DNA of 64,000 nucleotides from Planococcus liqunii (lineage in GTDB: Bacteria > Bacillota > Bacilli > Bacillales_A > Planococcaceae), in the NCBI RefSeq assembly GCF_030413595.1, contig NZ_CP129238.1:3891746-3955745 (forward strand), in the 5' to 3' direction. The notes under the pieces are model-generated. The model had not been told where the DNA came from and ran no database searches. It saw only the letters and a list, made by a program, of their open reading frames with translations. Numbering within the stretch: position 1 is the stretch's first letter; each line of letters opens with the position of its first letter. Of the stretch, positions 25,321 through 32,697 are shown piece by piece. The translations under genes were made by a program, and so were the position numbers.

Positions 25321-25890
25321 ATGGAACAGTTTAACATAGCCGGAAACTCTAATACATCGTTTATTCTCTTCCACGGTACAGGCGGAAACGAATATTCCTT
25401 GCTGCAAGCGGTGGGCGATATCGATCCGGCTGCCCATATCCGCGCATATATCGGTGAGTTCGCCACAGGAAAGGAACGCCGCTTTTTTGCACCGCTGCAA
25501 AACGGCCAAGTGGATCGCGCCGATCTTGAAAGGCGTGTTGTGAAGTTTTTGAAAGACTGGCCGCAGCAAAAGCCTGAAGGCAAAGTGATCATGCTGGGCT
25601 ATTCAAACGGCGCCAATTTCCTGCTGGCGCTTTTGGAAAAAGAGCCCGACCTCGCAGACACAGTCGTTCTTTTGCATCCTTCCAACTTAACGTACCGTTT
25701 TTCGAGGACTTCAACGACAGCGCTTATTTTGACAGCTGGCGCACGCGATACCATATCCAGTCCAGGCGAATCCTTGAAACTATCCAAAACACTCGCTGCG
25801 CATTTCCCGCAAACAACGTTCAAGCTGTTTGATCACGGACACGAACTCACGGATGAAGAAGTGAAGTTTATCCGGGCACAGCTGGCATAA
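25321..25890 (+). CDS. Alpha/beta hydrolase, MhqD-like carboxylesterase
   Basis: A 189-residue small carboxylesterase. The triad is S95 (GYSNGAN), D143 (GARDTISS) and H174 (DHGHELT); the oxyanion segment is ILFHGTGGNE (15-24). Short esterases of this kind (MhqD/YodD, YcnI-type) are induced by quinones with ring-cleaving dioxygenases. TTGGAG lies 9 bp before the ATG. It is divergent from the dioxygenase gene, so both promoters must lie in or beside coding sequence. Confidence 0.85.
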   Translation: MEQFNIAGNSNTSFILFHGTGGNEYSLLQAVGDIDPAAHIRAYIGEFATGKERRFFAPLQNGQVDRADLERRVVKFLKDWPQQKPEGKVIMLGYSNGANFLLALLEKEPDLADTVVLLHPSNLTYRFSRTSTTALILTAGARDTISSPGESLKLSKTLAAHFPQTTFKLFDHGHELTDEEVKFIRAQLA

Positions 25891-25926
25891 AAAGATCATG
25901 CAGAACGTTTTTCTGCATGATCTTTT
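25890..25926. terminator. Terminator after the MhqD-like gene
   Basis: A 16-bp stem (25890-25905 with 25911-25926) starting at the stop codon, with T-run. It may also serve the converging gene at 25980. Confidence 0.85.
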
Positions 25927-25979
25927 TCGCTTTCTATACTTCCAGCGGAAATCAAAGGCGGTTAAAGAATTTTAGTGAT

Positions 25980-26597
25980 TTACGTGGCAATGCCGATCGA
26001 CGAATTTTCATATCGGGCATCGTTTAATGCCTTCAAGATGAAATGAGCGACGTCTGCTCGGGCAATCGACTTGGATTTCTCCGGAACACCTGTCGCAGCT
26101 TCCCGGTAATTGCCGGTAAAGGCGCCATTCGTTAGGCCCATCGGCCGGACGATGGTATAGGTCAAGCCGTGCGCTTCAATCCAATCCACCGCAACCCGGT
26201 GATCTGTCAGGGCATTTTTCAGCATGCCCATCATCAATTTCCCGCTGACGCCTGGAAGCTCCTGATAGATTCCTGCTGATGCGGTATAGACGATCCGTTT
26301 CACGCCGTGATCTTCCATGCCGGCCACAATGTTTTTCACCATTTCTTCGAGCTCTGACGATTTCTTCATCCCCTGGCTGGAGCCCAGGCAAGACACAACC
26401 GCGTCATGGCCCGCGATGGCAGCGGAAACTTCCGCTGGATTGAAGGCATCTCCTTGAACAACATTCAGATTCTCATGTGTGACTTCCAGCTTGGACGGCG
26501 TCCGTACAAACGCCGTTACTTCAAAACCATTATCTACTGCCTGCTTCACGACGGATTTTCCGACGCCGCCGGTTGCACCGAATACGATTATTTTCAT
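25980..26597 (-). CDS. NAD(P)-binding SDR/NmrA-like protein
   Basis: A 205-residue atypical short-chain dehydrogenase with N-terminal KIIVFGATGGVGKSVVKQA. The fold matches NmrA/BVR-B-like proteins that act as redox sensors or flavin reductases. There is no clear YxxxK catalytic pair; YTASAGIYQ occupies that area. The ATG at 26597 follows AAGAGGTG by 6 bp. No operon partner. 26598-26810 holds no recognised gene. Confidence 0.8.
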   Translation of the reverse strand: MKIIVFGATGGVGKSVVKQAVDNGFEVTAFVRTPSKLEVTHENLNVVQGDAFNPAEVSAAIAGHDAVVSCLGSSQGMKKSSELEEMVKNIVAGMEDHGVKRIVYTASAGIYQELPGVSGKLMMGMLKNALTDHRVAVDWIEAHGLTYTIVRPMGLTNGAFTGNYREAATGVPEKSKSIARADVAHFILKALNDARYENSSIGIAT

Positions 26598-26810
26598 GGA
26601 ATTCACCTCTTCTTTCCTGTTAGTATGCCGTCTTTTGGAGAGAATATTGTTCAAGAGAAGAGACGGGTAGAAAAACTTTCAATTCCTATGATAAGGTTCT
26701 CCGTATTGTAACTGAATAAGGTTTAACATACTCAACTTTAACGCCTGCCTGTTCTTTTATGCGCCTTTAATAAAGCTTTCATTAAGCACTAACTCGTAAA
26801 GCTCTATTTT

Positions 26811-27530
26811 TCACACGATATCTAAAGCGATTTCAACCATCTGTGTAAATGAGGTTTGCCTTTCCTCTTGCGTTGTTTGTTCATGCGTAATCATATGATC
26901 ACTTACTGTTAAAATGGTTAAGGCGTTAACTTTCGCACTGGCAGCATTCATGTATAAACTTGTTGTTTCCATTTCTTCCGCTAATATCCCCATATTCGCC
27001 CACTTTTCTGTTGCTGTTTCATCAGCATTATAGAAAACATCACTTGATAGAACATTGCCGATATGGACTTTATAGTTCTTTTCATCCGCCACCTTTTTAG
27101 CCTTCTCCAATAACTCAAAAGAGGCTGTCAGCGGAAATTGGCCCGGCAGATTCCATTGGTGCGCATAATTTGAATTCGTTGCTGCTCCCATAGCAAAAAT
27201 CAGATCATATAATTTGATATCCTTTTGCATCGCTCCACACGAACCAATACGAATTAAATTTTTCACTCCAAAAACGTTAATTAATTCCCATGAATAAATG
27301 GCCATGCTTGGCGAACCCATACCCGTACCCATAACCGAAACTTTCTTTCCTTTATATTCGCCTGTGTATCCGAGCATTCCTCTAACATCATTAAACAGAA
27401 CAGGGTTTTCTAAAAAGGTTTCCGCGATGAATTTGGCACGGTACGGATCTCCAGGCAGCAGGATCGTTTCGGCGATTTCTCTCCCGTTGGGCTTGATGTG
27501 CGGAGTTTCTTTTGCTTCGTTGTTGGTCAT
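26811..27530 (-). CDS. deoD: Purine nucleoside phosphorylase, DeoD type
   Basis: A 239-residue hexameric phosphorylase that splits purine nucleosides to base and (deoxy)ribose-1-phosphate. Marks: ILLPGDPYRAKFIAE, VMGTGMGSPSMAIYSWEL, the phosphate-binding RIGSCGAMQ, and EMETTSLYMNAA for nucleoside binding; the general acid lies in TVSDHMITHEQ. The N-terminus has about ten more residues than the usual Bacillus enzyme. GGAG is 8 bp before the ATG. Confidence 0.95.
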   Translation of the reverse strand: MTNNEAKETPHIKPNGREIAETILLPGDPYRAKFIAETFLENPVLFNDVRGMLGYTGEYKGKKVSVMGTGMGSPSMAIYSWELINVFGVKNLIRIGSCGAMQKDIKLYDLIFAMGAATNSNYAHQWNLPGQFPLTASFELLEKAKKVADEKNYKVHIGNVLSSDVFYNADETATEKWANMGILAEEMETTSLYMNAASAKVNALTILTVSDHMITHEQTTQEERQTSFTQMVEIALDIV

Positions 27531-27589
27531 TTGAATCGCTCCTTTTCTCTTTAATCTATTGCTTCAAGCGTACCAGAGATTTTTGGGAC

Positions 27590-27715
27590 TCACTTGCTGA
27601 AGTTTTCGAAATTCCGTGAATAAACCACTTCCCTATCGTTCGCTTCCACTTTTGAAAAACCCATTTTCTCTAATAATCGAATGGAAGCGATATTCTTCGG
27701 TGCTGCTCCGCTCAA
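27590..27715 (-). pseudogene. C-terminal fragment of a GNAT acetyltransferase gene
   Basis: A 41-codon open end reading LSGAAPKNIASIRLLEKMGF and then VVYSRNFENFSK, the typical last motif of GNAT N-acetyltransferases (N-x-x-S-x-x-LLEK-x-GF). The upstream 100 or so codons are missing. The fragment starts inside the stop-codon region of the TPR-Arr gene (4-bp overlap), so that gene has replaced the 5' part. Confidence 0.75.
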
Positions 27716-28461
27716 TTGATAATTTCACCTGTCTTCTTCGCTGAACCCTCCCGCAATTTTTGCAGTTCAGAATCTGTCAGCGCCGTCCACTCCGTTTCTT
27801 CTCCAATAATTCGCAAAGGCTCTTTCGAGCGATACGAACGCGTTAAGTTTCCAGGAAATTTTTTGTCCGTCACATTGGGGTCGTTTTCAAATTCGCCTGT
27901 CGGTTCCACTAGATAGACGCGTTCTCTTCCTTCCCCTGCGGCCAGCGCAGCTGCAAGCCCCGCCCCATTGGCATTTGCAGCGAAATAGATGTGGTTCATC
28001 TTGAGCCCGTCTCTGTAATTTGAATTGCCGCCAGCGGTCAATAAATCACCGACTGCTAAATCCGCTTTTGTTCCATGATAAAACGGGCCCGTATCAGTTG
28101 GCGGGCCTTCAAATGATTTGGCCAATTCGTCATTTCTTTTTGCGTTTTCAAGATCGCCCAATTCTTTATGGCAGGCGGCAATGTTTTTATATAATGCCGG
28201 ATACGCACTTTTCACATTCTCATCATCTATTTTCAGTGCACACTGAAGGGACATTTCCATCCATTTCAATTTTTCTTCGGCACTCTTTTGCCGACGGGCT
28301 AAATGATAAGCTGCGATAAACCTTTCATAGTCATCAGTTGCTTCACGCCAGGCTTGCTGAAAAATCTCGGCTGCCTCTTCTGCGTTCCCGCTGTCTTCCA
28401 GGGCCATCCCCTTCATGCAAAGTTTAACAACGGCATTAGCTGGGCTGAATTTTGTCTTCAT
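27712..28461 (-). CDS. arr: TPR-domain/NAD+-rifampin ADP-ribosyltransferase (Arr) fusion
   Basis: A 249-residue protein. Residues 1-120 are helical and tetratricopeptide-like (AEEAAEIFQQAWREA, then NIAACHKELGDLENAKRNDELA). Residues 125-249 are an Arr domain: PFYHGTKADLAVGDLL, NHIYFAA, YLVEPTGEFENDPN, KFPGN and EPLRIIG. H129, Y159 and D194 match the catalytic positions of known Arr enzymes, which inactivate rifamycins by ADP-ribosylation. The ATG at 28461 follows GGAGGG by 7 bp. Resistance activity is inferred, not shown. The 3' end abuts a GNAT remnant. Confidence 0.85.
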   Translation of the reverse strand: MKTKFSPANAVVKLCMKGMALEDSGNAEEAAEIFQQAWREATDDYERFIAAYHLARRQKSAEEKLKWMEMSLQCALKIDDENVKSAYPALYKNIAACHKELGDLENAKRNDELAKSFEGPPTDTGPFYHGTKADLAVGDLLTAGGNSNYRDGLKMNHIYFAANANGAGLAAALAAGEGRERVYLVEPTGEFENDPNVTDKKFPGNLTRSYRSKEPLRIIGEETEWTALTDSELQKLREGSAKKTGEIIN

Positions 28462-28705
28462 AGAAGTTCCCTCCAACTGAATGTTTTGGTAGTAGCATTT
28501 TCCATCCTCTTGTCCTGCACTTAGTATTGAAAGAAGACCTCATCCTGGCAAGCTCCTTACAGAATCTTATTGCTAATTTTTTATATTATATAATAAAGAA
28601 ACAGCAGTAATCACTTGCCGGATAGAAGAATTCAGACAAATTGATTGCCTTCATTTAAACCCGCTTTTCCCTCTAATCAGGATGTTTTAAAAAAATAACC
28701 TGCAG

Positions 28706-28735
28706 TGAAACCTTTTTTCTTATTTATTCCCCTAA
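28706..28735 (+). promoter_or_regulatory. ECF-type -35 element upstream of the sigma factor fusion gene
   Basis: TGAAACCTTTTTT at 28706 matches the -35 of SigW-type ECF promoters, 49 bp before the sigma start codon. The expected CGTA -10 is not present at 16-17 bp; CCTA lies 19 bp away. Autoregulation is possible but weakly supported. 28462-28705 holds no gene I can recognise. Confidence 0.35.
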
Positions 28736-28754
28736 CTATATAGGAGGTATTTTA

Positions 28755-30680
28755 ATGGAACAATTAATAAGAGCCGCTATCGGAGGTCAGCAAGAAGCAT
28801 TTGAACAGTTAATAGAAACCGAGAAGTCTAAGCTTCTCTCAAAAGCTTACTCCTATGTCGGCAATAGAGAAGACGCATCAGACATTGTACAAGAAACATT
28901 GCTGCAGGCGTATAAATCAATTCATCAACTAAAAGAAGCTAAATATTTTTCTACCTGGCTATTCAAAATTTTAATCCGGCAATGCTTTGCTTTTATTCGG
29001 CAAAGGAAGCGAACACTCGTCGTGGAAACTGAACTCATACAGCAACAGTTAACAGAGCATGAGCAACCCGCTGCCTATGAATTCGTCCATGAGGCATTAT
29101 CTTTACTTCGAAAAGATTATCAAACCGTCCTTGTGTTGTTTTATTTTTATGATTTTCCCGTACGAGAAATCGCCTCTTTACTAGATAAGCCCATCAATAC
29201 GATCAAAATGCATTTGCATCGCGGCCGCAATCAATTAAAAAAGCAGCTGGAACAACAGATGAACTTACCGGTTACGGAGAAAGAAGTGATCTACATGTTA
29301 AAAGAACAACTGGCTCAATCCGCGTTGAATTTTGTATCGATTCCCCAGGACTATCAACTATTTGTCGAAGATTATTCAAATGAGCAGGCAAAATTCATAT
29401 GGGCGACAGACGAGTTAGTCGATGAAATTGGCGTAACCCTCGATCAAAACGGAAAATTAATCGAGTTGACCAGATTGCCTTCAACCAATGGAACACTCGC
29501 AACAATAGAGCAGCAGGAAACGATTGCAGAACAATTTCTAACATCGCAATACGCGGAAGCACTCGATTATTTATCGCTGTCTAATGTAATTCAAAAAGAA
29601 GGTGATAGCAGATTTTTTTATAAACAATATGCAGGAGGCTATCCTCTTGCGAGCTATACCACTCAAATCTCCGTTTCCACATATGGTGAAATTGTTGATT
29701 TTAAATATGGTGGATATACGAAAACACCCCCGGTATTTCCAGCGCAGCTTGTTGGAGAAGAGGCTATTTTGCAACAACTGCATAAAGCACCATGGAAGTT
29801 ATCGTTAAAATATTTAGCGAGTGATATTTATTCTGTTCCAAAGGCTGGTCTGTACCCGGTTTATGAGAGTCCGATTGTTTATCATTCATTCAATGCCCTA
29901 AATGGACTGCCTGCCTTTGAACATGAACCTGAAGAGCCTGACACATTCATCCCGTTCCCAAATGTTGCGGCAGTTGAAAAACAAGCAACTATTGAAGAAG
30001 CAATCGGCGTGCCGGAGGAAATGATCAAGCTGCGGGAAGTGGAAATAGATGAAAATACACTCGTCGCCGTATGGCGGGAAAGGGAGTGGCAAGCGCCGAA
30101 AGACAAAACAATGGAGAGCCTCTTTCTTGACCGTATGGAAGATACGGTAAAAGCTAAAGTGGATAAACATTCCGGGAGGCTAAAAGAATTCATGTGGTTT
30201 AAAGAACGTACAGGTGAACTCGATCTTTCGTTTGAAGATTGCCGTGATATTGCTTGTACATTTATTGCCACTTATTTTGAAGAGTATCTTCCTTATCTGC
30301 AATTAAAAATCGAGAAACCTTCCTTTAACGGAGTCCATTGTGTATTTTTTACTTTCCCACTGTACGCAGTCCAAGATTTGCAAATAGAGGGTGAACGTTT
30401 TTACGTCGGCGTCAACAGGACCACCGGGTTTATCGATATCTTCTGGTCTCCGAGAATGGACTTAGCCGAACTTCAATCCTTTGAAGCTTCAACTATCCAA
30501 CCTTTCGAGGACATTAAATCCGCCTTGCAGAAAGTCGAGCCCTTCTTGCAGTGGTCTAAAAAGTACGATGAAAACGAACCCGATGACGTCTTAGCATACA
30601 AACTGGGGCAAATCGAAACAAAACAACAGGTTGTTGGAATAGATGCAAGGACAGGAGATCTTATTGTCAGTAATATTTAA
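28755..30680 (+). CDS. ECF sigma factor with long YcdB/YcdC-like C-terminal extension
   Basis: A single unbroken 641-residue frame. Residues 1-165 are an ECF sigma factor: region 2 contains REDASDIVQETLLQAYKSI and YFSTWLFKILIRQC; region 4 contains LLRKDYQTVLVLFYFYDF and REIASLLDKPINTIKMHLHRG. After a linker, residues 180-641 form two similar alpha/beta units resembling the YcdB/YcdC (PepSY-like) repeat, each ending in a VDxxxGxL-type turn (VDKHSGRL, VGIDARTGDLI). No membrane segment or anti-sigma gene is nearby; the next gene is rlmH. TAGGAGG precedes the ATG. The extension may act as a built-in regulator. Confidence 0.8.
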   Translation: MEQLIRAAIGGQQEAFEQLIETEKSKLLSKAYSYVGNREDASDIVQETLLQAYKSIHQLKEAKYFSTWLFKILIRQCFAFIRQRKRTLVVETELIQQQLTEHEQPAAYEFVHEALSLLRKDYQTVLVLFYFYDFPVREIASLLDKPINTIKMHLHRGRNQLKKQLEQQMNLPVTEKEVIYMLKEQLAQSALNFVSIPQDYQLFVEDYSNEQAKFIWATDELVDEIGVTLDQNGKLIELTRLPSTNGTLATIEQQETIAEQFLTSQYAEALDYLSLSNVIQKEGDSRFFYKQYAGGYPLASYTTQISVSTYGEIVDFKYGGYTKTPPVFPAQLVGEEAILQQLHKAPWKLSLKYLASDIYSVPKAGLYPVYESPIVYHSFNALNGLPAFEHEPEEPDTFIPFPNVAAVEKQATIEEAIGVPEEMIKLREVEIDENTLVAVWREREWQAPKDKTMESLFLDRMEDTVKAKVDKHSGRLKEFMWFKERTGELDLSFEDCRDIACTFIATYFEEYLPYLQLKIEKPSFNGVHCVFFTFPLYAVQDLQIEGERFYVGVNRTTGFIDIFWSPRMDLAELQSFEASTIQPFEDIKSALQKVEPFLQWSKKYDENEPDDVLAYKLGQIETKQQVVGIDARTGDLIVSNI

Positions 30681-30733
30681 AATGCTAAAATCAACAGGTA
30701 GTAAAAGAGAACTCCAGCCTTTATAAAAGCAGA

Positions 30734-30772
30734 AACCCCTTGGAAATGCCGGTTAAGCATATCCAAGGGGTT
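30734..30772. terminator. Inverted repeat/terminator between the sigma fusion and rlmH
   Basis: AACCCCTTGGA (30734-30744) pairs with TCCAAGGGGTT (30762-30772); T-run weak on both sides. Convergent genes. Confidence 0.6.
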
Positions 30773-30788
30773 ATATTAAAAAACGGTT

Positions 30789-31268
30789 CTATTTATGATA
30801 AGGCTCATTCTTCATAATCCGGAAAGCCCGGTACACCTGCTCCACCAAAATCAGCTTCATCAATTGATGCGGAAACGTCATTTTTGAAAACGACAATTTC
30901 TCATCCGCCCGCTTCAATACCTCCTCATGGAGGCCGAGTGATCCGCCGATGACAAAGACAATCTTGCTACGGCCGTAGGTCATAAGCGATTCGATGTCTT
31001 TTGCCAGCCCTTCAGAAGTTTTCATCTTGCCGTCAATCGCCAGTGCGATGACGTAAGCATCCGGCGAGACTTTTGCCAGAATCCGGTCCGCTTCCTTCTT
31101 CTTCACGATCTCCATATCCGCCTCGCTTAACTGCTCCGGCGCTTTTTCGTCCGCTACTTCGATTTCAGCGATTTTTGCGTAGCTTCCAAGCCGCTTCGTA
31201 TATTCTTCAATCCCGGCTTTTAAATATTTCTCTTTCAGTTTTCCGACACTGATAATCGAGATATTCAC
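30789..31268 (-). CDS. rlmH: 23S rRNA (pseudouridine1915-N3)-methyltransferase
   Basis: A 159-residue SPOUT methyltransferase that methylates pseudouridine 1915 in helix 69 of 23S rRNA. The start [15 protein letters not shown] and the knot region ([33 protein letters not shown]) are complete. Translation starts at GTG, with AAAGGGGG about 7 bp upstream. It corresponds to yydA of Bacillus subtilis and sits next to a DnaA-box cluster. Confidence 0.96.
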   Translation of the reverse strand: MNISIISVGKLKEKYLKAGIEEYTKRLGSYAKIAEIEVADEKAPEQLSEADMEIVKKKEADRILAKVSPDAYVIALAIDGKMKTSEGLAKDIESLMTYGRSKIVFVIGGSLGLHEEVLKRADEKLSFSKMTFPHQLMKLILVEQVYRAFRIMKNEPYHK

Positions 31269-31303
31269 AACTTATCCCCCTTTACGCTAATTTTACAAAC
31301 AAG

Positions 31304-31685
31304 TTACCCACAAATGTTATGCACATATCCACAGCATTTTCTACATCTTGTGCCCGCTCATTCGTTCGCCACAAGATACAACGCAGCTTCTTCACAGTAA
31401 TCGCATTTTGTGGATAACTTTTCTTGTTCTGATAATTCTGTAAGAATAGGATAACTTTTTGTCTCTGCCACAAACATGTCCAAGCCATGCTCCACGTGGG
31501 TTTTACAGCACATTATCTTCATATTTTCTCATCCTTTCGATTTCCGAATATTCCACACAGTTATGCACAATTTATTCACCTTTATCCACAATCTATTTTA
31601 ACAGAAGTCAAACCCTCCGGATAGCGAAGCTTTCACCAAGCTGTGGATAGTTGGTAACTCCCGTTAATCCCAAAAGTTATCCACA
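31304..31685. promoter_or_regulatory. DnaA-box cluster beside rlmH
   Basis: Perfect TTATCCACA boxes at 31409-31417 (minus), 31582-31590 and 31677-31685. One-mismatch boxes at 31304-31312, 31317-31325, 31561-31569 and 31642-31650, plus a TATCCACA at 31326-31333. Orientation is mixed. One perfect box lies inside the CxxH/CxxC gene. Bacillus subtilis has a DnaA-binding region at the same locus (yydA), so the arrangement appears conserved. Confidence 0.75.
31358..31522 (-). CDS. CxxH/CxxC protein (BA_5709 family)
   Basis: A 54-residue protein beginning MKIMCCKTHVEHGLDMFVAE. C6-KT-H9 and C40-DY-C43 give the CxxH...CxxC arrangement that names the family and suggests one structural zinc. The gene stands just before rlmH, its usual place in Bacillaceae and relatives. 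AAAGGA is about 9 bp before the ATG. The function is unknown. A DnaA box falls inside the coding sequence. Confidence 0.88.
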   Translation of the reverse strand: MKIMCCKTHVEHGLDMFVAETKSYPILTELSEQEKLSTKCDYCEEAALYLVANE

Positions 31686-32019
31686 TGTCACTTTTCTGCT
31701 TTCACGAACGATAGTTACTATTTATTAAGAGAGACTTAATAAATATTACAATAGCATTACAAAGAAAAACACTTAATTTATGATGCAATCATTCCAATGA
31801 TTTCTATAATCAGCACTTTAAATAATTCTAATAGAGACAAAAACCAAGGACTGCTTCCTCTCAATTTGCTCCTTTCTTTCTAAAGAATGAGCGAATGACG
31901 GCGAAGGCAAACATGCTGCTCCTGTCTCTGCATCTCTACGCTAGCTTCGAGACATAAAAGTGCGTTGCATCGCTGCGCTAGCTTCCATCAGGAGCGATTT
32001 CTCAACCCAAATCCAGTTA
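31686..32019. other. Non-coding stretch with an imperfect repeat
   Basis: No gene seen. 31740-31860 is AT-rich. 31890-32000 contains two similar segments (GCATCTCTACGCTAGCTTC and GCATCGCTGCGCTAGCTTC) enclosed by GCTCCTG and CAGGAGC, which may be a dispersed repeat; no second copy was found in the window. Confidence 0.4.
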
Positions 32020-32057
32020 AATTAAAAACCACCAAACGCCGCTAAACGTTTGGTGGT
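32020..32057 (-). terminator. Terminator after the DinB gene
   Basis: ACCACCAAACG (32028-32038) pairs with CGTTTGGTGGT (32047-32057); T-run on the minus strand. Confidence 0.8.
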
Positions 32058-32071
32058 CTCTTCGCCCTCTA

Positions 32072-32575
32072 TTAAACTTCTGGAGGTGGTGCGCCCATAG
32101 CCGCCCATTCCTCTTTTGCCGGCCCATACAGCCCCGGCACCTTCAGCCCGGCTTGGCGCATCAACACCGTCATCTGGCCGCGGTGATGAATCTGGTGCGC
32201 ATACAGCACCTTTAAAACCGTTGCACCGTTCCACATCTCGCCGTACATGTCATATTCTTCTTTTAAGGTCTCGTCCGTCCAATTTTCTTTCATCGCCGTC
32301 ACCATCGATTGATTGGAAAAACGGTACACTTCCGCAATTTCTTCCGCCGTCTCCGGCACCGGCGTGCCGAATTTCGCGCTTGAAAATTGAAGGCCCGTAT
32401 GGCTGACCATTTCATCCAATGTCGTCACCAAATGCCACCCCAAACGCCCAAGTGTCCGGTAGCCATCCGCTACTTGTTGATGGAGCGACTCGTCGGTCAA
32501 GGCATCCAAAATCTGCTGGGTCAATTTCGCTTCCTCATGCCATTCCGTAAAAAAGTCTTCCAGGTTGGTAAACAT
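32072..32575 (-). CDS. DinB family protein
   Basis: A 167-residue four-helix protein with the DinB/YfiT metal triad: H48 (GWHL), H127 and H131 (HQIHHRGQM). Members are nickel- or zinc-binding and include thiol-dependent S-transferases; the specific reaction is unknown. The C-terminal proline-rich tail ends APPPEV. GGGAGG precedes the ATG. It stands between rlmH and the HtrA-type protease, where Bacillus has no such gene. Confidence 0.85.
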   Translation of the reverse strand: MFTNLEDFFTEWHEEAKLTQQILDALTDESLHQQVADGYRTLGRLGWHLVTTLDEMVSHTGLQFSSAKFGTPVPETAEEIAEVYRFSNQSMVTAMKENWTDETLKEEYDMYGEMWNGATVLKVLYAHQIHHRGQMTVLMRQAGLKVPGLYGPAKEEWAAMGAPPPEV

Positions 32576-32639
32576 CGTATTCCTCCCGTCTTGTCTTTAG
32601 TTGTACTTTATTCGTGAAAAGATCCGCTTTTCCTGCATA

Positions 32640-32690
32640 AAAAAAGGAGCTGTCCATTAAGTCTATCATTCGACTTATTGGACAGCCCCT
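32640..32690 (-). terminator. Terminator after the HtrA-type protease gene
   Basis: Stem AGCTGTCCAtTAAGTC with GACTTAtTGGACAGC, followed by a T-run on the minus strand. Confidence 0.85.
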
Positions 32691-32697
32691 TCACTTT

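Noticed and set aside
31282..31488. A 68-codon minus-strand open frame upstream of rlmH
   Set aside because: It overlaps the true CxxH/CxxC gene in another frame; the latter has the family motifs and a ribosome site.
31488..31503. CTCCACGTGGG in the CxxH/CxxC gene as a parS site
   Set aside because: Only the CCACGTG core fits; the outer bases differ from parS at several positions.
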